Assembly (NCBI GenBank): GCA_900553545.1
Contig: USDP01000029.1
Coordinates: 1-13,128 of the forward strand
From: an uncultured Eubacteriales bacterium
GTDB lineage: Bacteria; Bacillota; Clostridia; Oscillospirales; Oscillospiraceae
DNA length: 13,128 nucleotides
Direction: 5' to 3'
The notes under the pieces are model-generated. The model did not search any database. It was not told the origin of the DNA and was given only the letters and a program-made list of their open reading frames with translations. Positions within the stretch are counted from its first letter, which is position 1. Each line of letters starts with the position of its first letter. Position numbers and translations under genes: made by a program. Positions 7,644-13,128 of the stretch are shown piece after piece.

Positions 7644-9128
7644 TTACTGCAAAAACTCCGTCACGACGGCGCGCATCGCGCCCTTGTCCACAACCTCGCC
7701 GAAGCGCACCTGCTTCCCAGCCAAACCGGTCAGCGGCGCGGGCGCGGGCCGCCCGGACATCTCGGCAAGCTGGCCGATAATAGCCGTCCCGTTCCGGTGC
7801 CCCCTGCACCCCAGCGCATCCAGCACGCTCGCGCAGAACTTGAACGGGCTGGCCGTCGATGCGACGATCATCGGCGTGCCGCTGCCGTCTGCCCTGCGGA
7901 ACTGCTCCGCCACGCGGTAGGCCACAGCCGTATGCGTGTCGAGTAGATAGCCGCTGCGCTTGTATTCTTCGCCGATCATCGCCTCGGTTCCCGCGTCGTC
8001 GCAGAAGCCGCAGGCGAACACAGACTGAATGGCATTTTTGATCTCTTCGGACACGGTGTAGCGTCCCGTCTCGGCAAGCTGCGCCATGTAGCCGCGCACC
8101 GCCTCGTCCGAGCCGGACAGCAGATAGAGCAGCCGTTCGAGGTTCGACGAAATGAGGATGTCCATCGACGGCGAGGCCGTCTGATAGAACGGCCGGTTGC
8201 GGTCATACGTGCCGGTCGTGAGGAAGTCGGTCAGGACGTTGTTCGCGTTCGACGCGCACACCAGCCGCCGGATGGGCACACCCATGCAGCGGGCGTAGTA
8301 GGCCGCGAGGATGTTGCCGAAGTTGCCGGTCGGCACACAGACGTCCACTTTCTCGCCCATCGTGATCTGCTCCGCCGTGACCAAGTCGCAGTACGCCGAC
8401 ACATAATAGACGATCTGCGGCAACACGCGGCCCCAGTTGATCGAGTTGGCCGACGAGAGGAAATAGCCGCGCGCGGCCAGCTCCTCGCGGAGCGAGACGT
8501 CGGAGAACAGCGTCTTCACACCGGTCTGCGCATCGTCAAAATTGCCGCGCACCGCGCACACGCCGACGTTGCTGCCCTCCTGCGTGACCATCTGCAATTT
8601 CTGAATATCCGAAACGCCGCCGTCCGGATAGAACACGAGAATCTTCGTGTGCTCCACATCGCGGAAGCCCTCGAGCGCCGCCTTGCCCGTGTCGCCAGAC
8701 GTCGCGACGAGGATGCAGACTGTTTTCTGTTCGCCCGTCTTGCGCAGGCTCGCCGTCAGCAGATACGGCAGCATTTGCAGCGCCATATCCTTGAACGCGC
8801 ACGTCGGCCCGTGCCAAAGCTCCATCACGTATGCGCCGTCCTCCGTCTTTACAACGGGCGCGGCAGCGGGCGTGTCGAACTTCGCGGGGCCATACGCCTT
8901 TTCCGCGAAGCCCAGCAGCTCCTCCTGCGAAAAATCATCGAGATAGAGGCCCATGATGTGCGCAGCCCGCTCCGGATAGGAGCAGCGCGTCAGCTCCGTC
9001 AGATCCTCGCGGCTCAGCTGCGGGATCTCCGACGGCAGAAACAGCCCGCCCTCGCGGCTGAGGCCCTGCACAATGGCCTGCGCCGCCGTATACCGCAGCG
9101 ACGCATCCCGGGTACTTACATAATACAT
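7644..9128 (-). CDS. thrC: Threonine synthase
   Basis: A PLP-dependent enzyme (fold type II) converting O-phospho-homoserine to threonine, the last step of threonine synthesis. I choose the ATG at 9128 (494 residues), because MYYVSTRD matches the usual ThrC beginning and GGAGAAGG lies 10 bases upstream; a frame to 9194 adds 22 residues of unrelated sequence that overlap the dipeptidase gene. PLP lysine is K113 in GPTCAFKDMALQMLP; SGDTGKAAL (144-152) and GNFGNILAAYYARCMGVP are the phosphate-binding and active-site loops. The length and insertions fit the longer bacterial/yeast-type ThrC class. It overlaps the dipeptidase gene by 13 bases and abuts the metallophosphoesterase. No attenuator, T-box or other leader is visible, so its expression seems set by the housekeeping operon rather than by threonine. 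Confidence 0.94.
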   Translation of the reverse strand: MYYVSTRDASLRYTAAQAIVQGLSREGGLFLPSEIPQLSREDLTELTRCSYPERAAHIMGLYLDDFSQEELLGFAEKAYGPAKFDTPAAAPVVKTEDGAYVMELWHGPTCAFKDMALQMLPYLLTASLRKTGEQKTVCILVATSGDTGKAALEGFRDVEHTKILVFYPDGGVSDIQKLQMVTQEGSNVGVCAVRGNFDDAQTGVKTLFSDVSLREELAARGYFLSSANSINWGRVLPQIVYYVSAYCDLVTAEQITMGEKVDVCVPTGNFGNILAAYYARCMGVPIRRLVCASNANNVLTDFLTTGTYDRNRPFYQTASPSMDILISSNLERLLYLLSGSDEAVRGYMAQLAETGRYTVSEEIKNAIQSVFACGFCDDAGTEAMIGEEYKRSGYLLDTHTAVAYRVAEQFRRADGSGTPMIVASTASPFKFCASVLDALGCRGHRNGTAIIGQLAEMSGRPAPAPLTGLAGKQVRFGEVVDKGAMRAVVTEFLQ

Positions 9129-10045
9129 AACTTCACGACCTTCTCCAAGGATTGATAAAACAGGTTCTGGACGATCTGCTCGCCGAAGCCCCAATTTTCA
9201 AAATTTGTTTCCAGCAGCGCATAGTCGCGCAGCCCGTGCATCCCATCCGGCAGCGTGCTACATCCGTCCAGATCGCCGCCGAGCGCGAGATGGCCGTCGC
9301 CGCCCAGAGCCAGAAAATGCTCCAGATGGCGGCGCACATCGTCCATTGTGGCCCGGCCGGATTCGTGCAAAAATGCAGCATAGAGATTCAGCCCCGCAGT
9401 ACCCCCCAGATCGCAGATCGCGCGGAACTGCTCGTCCGTCAGATTACGCACATGGCCGCAGACGGCCTTCGCGTTGCTGTGGCTCGCGACGATGGGCTTC
9501 TCCGCAATCTCGCAGATATCCCAGAACGTACGCTCCGAGCTGTGGCTCACGTCCACGATGATCCCGGCCCGCTGCGCCCGCCGCACGAATTCGCGCCCCT
9601 GCGCCGTCAATCCGCCGCCGGTCATGCAGGAGCCGGCCAGCGCATTCTCCGCGTTCCACACCGGCGCAATCATCCGCACGCCGCGCGCGGCCAGTTCCTC
9701 CAGCCGTCCCGGATCGCAGTCGAACGCCTCTGCGCCCTCGATCGAGAGCGCCGCGCCCACGCCGCCGTTTTGCAAAATGGCCGAGACGTCCGCCGACGTC
9801 CGGCAGCGCGGAATGTTGTGTTCTCGGAGCTGCTCCGAAAAATAGGCCATCGCAGATGCAAAGCGCTCCTCATCGGTCTGCGCATTTTTGATCCAGACCG
9901 TGCAGAACGCAAAAAACTGGACATAGGCCGGGAATTCTGCCGCCTGCGCGAGGCTGATCTGCCCGCTGTTCTCCGCAAGCGATTCTCCCTTGCGCCAGAG
10001 TTCCACTGCTGTATCGCAATGCCCGTCCAGAACCGGATATTTCAT
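9116..10045 (-). CDS. Membrane-dipeptidase-like peptidase, family M19
   Basis: A 309-residue (beta/alpha)8 amidohydrolase-fold zinc peptidase related to renal dipeptidase. Metal-site residues: H9 and D11 in DGHCDT, bridging E103 in SIEGAEAF, H168 in DVSH, H189 in ASHS, with the RN pair at 200-201 and D258/D260 in GGDLDG. There is no signal peptide or lipobox, so the bacterial protein is probably cytoplasmic and may recycle dipeptides, including those with D-residues, as family members do (inference). Start: ATG at 10045 overlaps the yraN stop by one base (TGATG); a TTG at 10048 is three bases earlier and better spaced from GGAGG, so either is possible. The 3' end overlaps thrC by 13 bases. 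Family call firm, substrate unknown. Confidence 0.9.
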   Translation of the reverse strand: MKYPVLDGHCDTAVELWRKGESLAENSGQISLAQAAEFPAYVQFFAFCTVWIKNAQTDEERFASAMAYFSEQLREHNIPRCRTSADVSAILQNGGVGAALSIEGAEAFDCDPGRLEELAARGVRMIAPVWNAENALAGSCMTGGGLTAQGREFVRRAQRAGIIVDVSHSSERTFWDICEIAEKPIVASHSNAKAVCGHVRNLTDEQFRAICDLGGTAGLNLYAAFLHESGRATMDDVRRHLEHFLALGGDGHLALGGDLDGCSTLPDGMHGLRDYALLETNFENWGFGEQIVQNLFYQSLEKVVKLCIM

Positions 10046-10407
10046 CAAAACGCATCCTCCAGTTGCCGGATGACCGGCTGTTTCGTTGCCATGCCGTCCG
10101 GCGCATAAATTTCGATCACGTCAAAGCGCGGCTGTAAGCGCGTCTCGTGGCCCTCGAGCCAGAGCAGCGCCGTCTGCCGCAGGCGTTCCTGCTTCCGCGC
10201 GTCGACAAACTCGCGCGCCGCGCCATATTCCGCCGACTTGCGCAGCTTGACCTCTGCGAAGATGAGGAATTTTCGATCCTCCGCGATCACATCGATCTCG
10301 CCGAAGCGGCTGCGGTAATTGCACGCCACAATGCGGCACCCGCGCCCGCGCAGATACTCGCACGCCAGCGCCTCGCCCCACGGGCCGAGCAGGTCACGCC
10401 TTCTCAT
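10045..10407 (-). CDS. yraN: UPF0102 / YraN-family endonuclease-like protein
   Basis: A 120-residue small protein with the restriction-endonuclease-like fold of the UPF0102 family; function not established, a role near DNA or RNA repair is suggested only by fold and by its constant location next to rnhB. The core motif is complete: GEALACEYLRGRGCRI, then N-Y-R-S-R-FGEIDVIAED (the E-x-D nuclease-type residues) and IFAEVKLR (E-V-K). The length equals the family norm. The ATG lies inside the end of rnhB (14-base overlap) with only a weak GAGAAA upstream, implying translational coupling. Its TGA overlaps the dipeptidase ATG by one base. Confidence 0.93.
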   Translation of the reverse strand: MRRRDLLGPWGEALACEYLRGRGCRIVACNYRSRFGEIDVIAEDRKFLIFAEVKLRKSAEYGAAREFVDARKQERLRQTALLWLEGHETRLQPRFDVIEIYAPDGMATKQPVIRQLEDAF

Positions 10408-11017
10408 AGAATTTTCTCAAGAATGTCTGTCGGTGCTCCTCGCACGGGCCGAACTCCGTCAGCGCGGCATAGTGCCGCTTCGTGCCGTAGCCCTTGTGAA
10501 CGGCGAAGCCGTACTGCGGATACTTTGCGTCCAGCACCTCCATCCAGCGATCCCGCGTCACCTTCGCGAGGATCGACGCCGCAGCAATCGAGGCTGACAG
10601 CCCGTCTCCTTTCACGATTGTCCGCGTCGGGATGCCAAGCCCCGGATCGCGGTTCCCATCAACGAGCGCCAGCTCCGGCTGGACGCCAAGCTGCTCGACG
10701 GCGCGGCGCATTGCGAGGAACGTCGCCTGCAAAATATTGATCTCGTCGATCTCCTGATGGCTCGCGAACGCGATGCCGTAGGCCACGGCGTTCTCCACGA
10801 TTACATCATATAATTCGCGCCGCCGCTTGTCCGTCAGCTTTTTCGAGTCGTTCAGGCCCTCGATCCGGCAGTCCGGCGGCAGGATCACCGCCGCCGCGCA
10901 CACTGGCCCGGCCAGAGGCCCGCGCCCGGCTTCGTCGATCCCGCAGACCAGCTTGTATCCGTCCGAAAACGCCGCGTGCTCGTAGGCCCAGAGGTCGACT
11001 ATTTCTGTTTCTCTCAT
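10394..11017 (-). CDS. rnhB: Ribonuclease HII
   Basis: A 207-residue enzyme that cuts RNA in RNA-DNA hybrids and at single ribonucleotides in DNA. Catalytic residues: D28 and E29 in CGIDEAGRGPLAGPV, D119 in ALVDGNRD and D155 in ILAKVTRD; SKKLTDKRRRELY (58-70) and HKGYGTKRHYAAL are also family hallmarks. The ATG at 11017 is chosen because TTGGAGGA ends 4 bases before it and the codon forms ATGA with the rbgA stop. An open frame extends 52 codons further upstream but that part is an Arg/Gly-rich shadow of rbgA. It overlaps yraN by 14 bases at the other end. Confidence 0.95.
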   Translation of the reverse strand: MRETEIVDLWAYEHAAFSDGYKLVCGIDEAGRGPLAGPVCAAAVILPPDCRIEGLNDSKKLTDKRRRELYDVIVENAVAYGIAFASHQEIDEINILQATFLAMRRAVEQLGVQPELALVDGNRDPGLGIPTRTIVKGDGLSASIAAASILAKVTRDRWMEVLDAKYPQYGFAVHKGYGTKRHYAALTEFGPCEEHRQTFLRKFYEKA

Positions 11018-11892
11018 GCTTCCTCCAACATCTCCGGCGTCTCGAGCGTAAAGCGTCCGAGCTTGCAGCTGCGGTATTCGTCGAGCAGCACCTTTGCCAT
11101 CCGCTCGGTGTCCACCTCGCCGCCGGAGATCAAAAATCCGCGCTTGCGCCCTGCGGCCTCCACGAGATCCCACGGGTCAAACTCCTCCGGAATTTCAATC
11201 TTATATCGCTCGCGGATCGCATCCGGATATTCCTTCGCCAACAGCTCCATCAGGTGGAACGCCAGTGTCTCCGTGTCAATGACATCGTCCTTCACCGCGC
11301 CGGTGTAGGCCAGGCGCATCCCGACCTGCGGGTCTTCAAACTTCGGCCAGAGGATGCCCGGCGTGTCGAGCAGGAGCAGCCCCTGATCCACCGTGACCCA
11401 CTGCTTGCCGCGCGTGACGCCGGGGCGGTTCTCGGCCTTCGCGCCCTTGCGGCCTGCGATCTGGTTGATGAAGGTCGACTTGCCGACATTCGGGATTCCG
11501 ACCACCATCAGCTTCAGCGGCCGGCCCACCTGCCCTTTTTCGGCGTAGCGCGCCAGCTTCTCGGCCAGCAGCGTCCGCACCGCCGGCGCAAACTGGTTGA
11601 TCCCCTTGCGGCTCTTGCAGTCCGTCTGAATGACGGCCCAGCCCTTCCGCTTGAAATACTCGCTCCACCGCGCCACCATAGCCGGGTCTGCCATGTCGAT
11701 GCGGTTGAGAATGATCATGCGCGGCTTGCTGCCGCAGATCGTATCGATATCCGGGTTCCGGCTCGAGATCGGGATACGCGCATCCAGAATCTCACATACA
11801 GCGTCGACCAATTTGAGGTCTTCCTCCATGATCCGCCGCGTCTTCGTCATGTGGCCGGGATACCACTGGATGTTCATGCTCTTTTCGTCCAT
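11014..11892 (-). CDS. rbgA: Ribosome biogenesis GTPase RbgA/YlqF
   Basis: A 292-residue circularly permuted GTPase needed for late 50S assembly in Bacillus. The motif order G4-G5-G1-G2-G3 is visible: NRID 63-66, DCKSRKG around 91-97, GIPNVGKST 132-140, PGVTRG 158-162 and DTPG 176-179. The N-terminal IQWYPGHM (8-15) is diagnostic of RbgA, and a C-terminal helical RNA-binding domain follows (about 210-292). The ATG of MDEKS is one base after the stop of the restored lepB frame (TAAGATG); a second ATG at residue 6 (MNIQWYPGHM) matches the start of many homologues and cannot be excluded. It overlaps rnhB by 4 bases. With ysxC, this is the second 50S-assembly GTPase in the window. Confidence 0.95.
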   Translation of the reverse strand: MDEKSMNIQWYPGHMTKTRRIMEEDLKLVDAVCEILDARIPISSRNPDIDTICGSKPRMIILNRIDMADPAMVARWSEYFKRKGWAVIQTDCKSRKGINQFAPAVRTLLAEKLARYAEKGQVGRPLKLMVVGIPNVGKSTFINQIAGRKGAKAENRPGVTRGKQWVTVDQGLLLLDTPGILWPKFEDPQVGMRLAYTGAVKDDVIDTETLAFHLMELLAKEYPDAIRERYKIEIPEEFDPWDLVEAAGRKRGFLISGGEVDTERMAKVLLDEYRSCKLGRFTLETPEMLEEA

Positions 11893-11893
11893 C

Positions 11894-12010
11894 TTACGCT
11901 ACCGCTCCGATCCGGCGCCACACACGTCCGCCAGTGATGTTGCCCTGTTTATCCGTCTGGCTGCCCGGCACGACAATCAGCAGCACCCGGCCCGAGATCT
12001 GGCTTTCCAA
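11894..12010 (-). pseudogene. lepB: Out-of-frame C-terminal end of lepB
   Basis: One frame away from the main lepB reading, this segment encodes SQISGRVLLIVVPGSQTD and continues to RVWRRIGAVA with a TAA at 11896-11894. That is the expected last strand region of signal peptidase I. It stops one base before the rbgA ATG, as a tight operon would predict. See the lepB entry and finding. Confidence 0.75.
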
Positions 12011-12536
12011 CCGGCGCGAAGCGGCTGTCCGCCGACTCGTTTCGGTTGTCACCCATCACAAATACACTCCCCTCCGGCACTTCGACCGGGTAATCGAGTC
12101 CCATTCCGTATTCCAGATAACTTTTATACGTTGGTTCGTTGACATAATCTTCATCCAACGCCGCACCGTCCACATAGACGATGCCTTGCTCGAAATCAAT
12201 GTCGACAGTCTGTCCGCCGGTGGCAATGACGCGCTTGACGATCGGCTTATCAAAATAATCGACCTTGAGCACGACAATATCGCTCTGTTTCACATTGCGG
12301 TACAGGAAATTACTCTCAAGCACGAGATAGTCCTTGTCGACAAGCGTCGGATACATCGAGCTGCCGTCCACCGCAACGAGACGGAAGAAAAACGTAAACA
12401 GGATCGTCACAATCGCCAGCAGATAGACCATATCATGCAGGAACGCCAGCGATTCCCAGCCGCGCTCCGTTTTCTTTGCGTCCTGCGCAGCAGCTTCGTT
12501 CTGCTCCGGCTGCAAGTTCTCCCTCTGTTCATCCAT
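11949..12536 (-). CDS. lepB: Signal peptidase I, frameshifted near the C-terminus
   Basis: A membrane-anchored serine-lysine protease that cuts signal peptides of exported proteins. As read the product is 195 residues: a charged cytoplasmic N-terminus (1-34), one membrane segment (about 35-53), box B with catalytic Ser60 in GSSMYPTL, general base Lys101 in VKRVIA, and box E GDNRNESADSR. After RFAPVG the frame gives an unrelated Pro/Gly-rich end. Dropping one G at 12004-12012 restores VESQISGRVLLIVVPGS and a stop at 11894, a protein of about 213 residues. So the sequence has a real one-base insertion or a sequencing error; catalytic residues are kept but the final strands are lost. The ATG follows a G-rich GGGGGGATC. 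It is the first gene of the operon, with a promoter at 12569-12597. Confidence 0.88.
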   Translation of the reverse strand: MDEQRENLQPEQNEAAAQDAKKTERGWESLAFLHDMVYLLAIVTILFTFFFRLVAVDGSSMYPTLVDKDYLVLESNFLYRNVKQSDIVVLKVDYFDKPIVKRVIATGGQTVDIDFEQGIVYVDGAALDEDYVNEPTYKSYLEYGMGLDYPVEVPEGSVFVMGDNRNESADSRFAPVGKPDLGPGAADCRAGQPDG

Positions 12537-12568
12537 GGCTGATCCCCCCGGTGGTCAAAGTTAGAAGT

Positions 12569-12597
12569 ATTATACACGATTCGAGACAATAAAAAAA
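12569..12597 (-). promoter_or_regulatory. Predicted promoter of the lepB operon
   Basis: On the minus strand a perfect TATAAT (12574-12569) sits 33 bases before the lepB ATG. At a 17-base spacing the -35 position is only TTTTTT (12597-12592), which is weak but sits in a T-rich tract. It is the only promoter-like site in the gap. Confidence 0.5.
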
Positions 12598-12625
12598 GAG
12601 GCAAATCACATTTTTCCGCCCAAAG

Positions 12626-12677
12626 GCCCCCTCTACCAAGAGGGGGCTGTCGTCGAAGGCGACTGGGGAGAAACCCC
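12626..12677. repeat. Hairpin repeat unit A (two hairpins plus G-rich tail)
   Basis: A 9-bp stem (12626-12634 with 12639-12647, loop ACCA) is followed immediately by a 6-bp stem (12649-12654 with 12658-12663, loop GAA) and then GGGG/CCCC (12665-12668 with 12674-12677). It shares its plan with unit B: first stem, then TGTC..GAA..GAC, then TGGGGA or TGAGGG. The stems differ in sequence from unit B but stay paired. Confidence 0.7.
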
Positions 12678-12690
12678 GCCGCAGCGGATA

Positions 12691-12742
12691 GGCTCCCTTG
12701 TGTAAAGGGAGCTGTCACGGCGAAAGCCGTGACTGAGGGATT
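12691..12742. repeat. Hairpin repeat unit B (two hairpins, GAAA tetraloop)
   Basis: An 8-bp stem (12692-12699 with 12705-12712) is followed by an 8-bp stem GTCACGGC/GCCGTGAC closed by GAAA (12714-12733), then TGAGGGATT. Related in layout to unit A. From memory, closely similar sequences are common between genes in gut Oscillospirales genomes. Confidence 0.7.
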
Positions 12743-12746
12743 GTCA

Positions 12747-12820
12747 GGCGGGCGATGCCCGCCCCTACGAATTTGATCGCACTTCCGGCGGTGAACGTAG
12801 GGGCGACCATTGGTCGCCCG
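12747..12820. repeat. Inverted pair of CGTAGGGGCG hairpin repeats
   Basis: Two copies face each other: 12747-12769 carries stem GGCGGGC/GCCCGCC (loop GAT) ending CGCCCCTACG; 12796-12820 begins CGTAGGGGCG and carries stem GGGCGACC/GGTCGCCC (12801-12808 with 12812-12819). The ten outer bases (12760-12769 and 12796-12805) are perfect inverted repeats around 26 unique bases. The layout resembles a miniature inverted-repeat element. Confidence 0.7.
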
Positions 12821-12892
12821 CTTCTTTGCAACCCCATTTCTTTCTGGCAGAGGAAGAAAAGAATAGGTTCAAAAAATTTCTGTATGGGACGC

Positions 12893-12922
12893 AAAAAGGA
12901 CCGCGCCTTGCGGCGCGGTCCT
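12893..12922 (-). terminator. Strong intrinsic terminator after the zinc-ribbon gene
   Basis: On the minus strand an 11-bp perfect GC-rich stem (12922-12912 with 12907-12897, AGGACCGCGCC pairing with GGCGCGGTCCT, 4-base loop) runs straight into five T (12897-12893). It begins 27 bases after the stop codon. Confidence 0.88.
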
Positions 12923-12948
12923 CGCTGTTCAGATGAAATTGATCTGAA

Positions 12949-13128
12949 TTAGCCCTCGTTCTTCATGCGGGCGAAGCAATCGCTGCAATAGACGGGACGG
13001 TCGGACTTCGGCTCGAACGGGACACGGGCTTCGCCGCCGCAGGCAGCGCAGGTCGCGGTGAAGTATTCACGCGGGCCACGGGTGGCGTTCTTGCGGGCGT
13101 CGCGGCAGGCCTTGCAGCGCTGAGGCTC
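12949..13128 (-). CDS. Zinc-ribbon (CxxC) domain protein, 3' end only
   Basis: The last 59 codons of a gene that begins beyond the right edge. The translation starts EPQRCKACRDARKN, then TCAACGGEARVPFEP and DRPVYCSDCFARMKNEG before TAA. Three C-x-x-C pairs are visible (CKAC, CAAC, CSDC); the last two are spaced about 17 residues and form a treble zinc-ribbon, while the first probably completes an upstream CxxC in the missing part. This matches the small 'probable zinc-ribbon domain' proteins common in Clostridia and Chloroflexi, with the characteristic VPFEPxxDRPVYCSDC segment. Function is unknown; nucleic-acid or protein binding is a guess. A strong terminator separates it from the lepB operon. 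Confidence 0.85.
   Translation of the reverse strand, partial: EPQRCKACRDARKNATRGPREYFTATCAACGGEARVPFEPKSDRPVYCSDCFARMKNEG

Larger units (their letters stand above)
12537..12948. other. Gene-free region between the zinc-ribbon gene and lepB
   Basis: About 410 bases without a credible gene. From the right it holds a small stem after the upstream stop (12928-12934 with 12942-12948), a strong terminator (12893-12922), an AT-rich stretch with a purine/pyrimidine near-palindrome (about 12838-12856), the hairpin repeats (12626-12820), a T-rich segment and the lepB promoter. A 65-codon plus-strand frame across it is just the translated repeat. Confidence 0.7.

Noticed and set aside
6621..7946. 441-codon open frame on the plus strand across tig, the gap and the phosphoesterase
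   Set aside because: It overlaps three well-supported minus-strand features, has no domain and no Shine-Dalgarno; it is a shadow caused by high GC.
9129..9200. T-box, riboswitch or attenuator before thrC
   Set aside because: The upstream sequence is coding for the dipeptidase, which overlaps thrC by 13 bases, leaving no leader.
11018..11173. 52-codon N-terminal extension of rnhB
   Set aside because: It is an Arg/Gly-rich shadow of rbgA; the ATG at 11017 has an ideal Shine-Dalgarno and the ATGA overlap.
12553..12559. CtsR heptad GGTCAAA near the lepB promoter
   Set aside because: Only one heptad is present; the required second copy after three bases does not match.
12626..12820. CRISPR-like array
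   Set aside because: The units are hairpins of unequal sequence with no regular spacers and no cas genes nearby.
12755..12952. 65-codon plus-strand frame upstream of lepB
   Set aside because: Most of it is the translated hairpin repeat and terminator sequence, with no ribosome-binding site or protein motif.

Overview
The window looks like chromosomal core-genome DNA from a GC-rich, low-copy Clostridia lineage, most likely a gut Oscillospirales (Oscillospiraceae-like) bacterium. The evidence is gene order (tig-clpP-clpX-lon-ysxC next to a lepB-rbgA-rnhB-yraN block), Firmicutes-type Shine-Dalgarno sites, and compact GC-rich hairpin repeats between genes. Every supported gene lies on the minus strand, so transcription runs from right to left. 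No mobile element, CRISPR array, tRNA, rRNA or defence system was found, and I do not see an undescribed multi-gene system.

Layout from the transcriptional upstream end (right) to the left: the 3' end of a zinc-ribbon protein gene with a strong terminator (12893-13128); a gene-free stretch with paired hairpin repeats (about 12620-12820); a promoter, then seven tightly packed genes: lepB (signal peptidase I, frameshifted near its end), rbgA (ribosome-assembly GTPase), rnhB (RNase HII), yraN (UPF0102 nuclease-like), an M19 dipeptidase, thrC (threonine synthase) and a metallophosphoesterase. After a weak terminator and a new promoter comes the protein quality-control group: tig (trigger factor), clpP, clpX, a strong terminator, lon and ysxC (ribosome-assembly GTPase). 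At the left edge is the 5' end of scpA (chromosome condensation) behind its own promoter.

Functionally, trigger factor folds nascent chains, ClpXP and Lon degrade damaged or tagged proteins, and YsxC and RbgA both help assemble the 50S subunit. The upstream operon mixes secretion, ribosome assembly, DNA-RNA repair, peptide recycling and threonine synthesis, coupled by start/stop overlaps of 1 to 14 bases.

Three points deserve attention. (1) Base composition and codon choice change abruptly inside clpX near 4115-4150, at the most conserved Walker B segment: the tetramer CGCG occurs 4 times in the first 4140 bases but 14 times in the next 1260. This implies homologous recombination or a chimeric assembly. 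(2) lepB has an apparent one-base insertion near 12001-12012; in the shifted frame the normal C-terminus continues and stops one base before rbgA. (3) The repeat copies upstream of lepB differ in their stems by compensating changes, so the fold is what is conserved.
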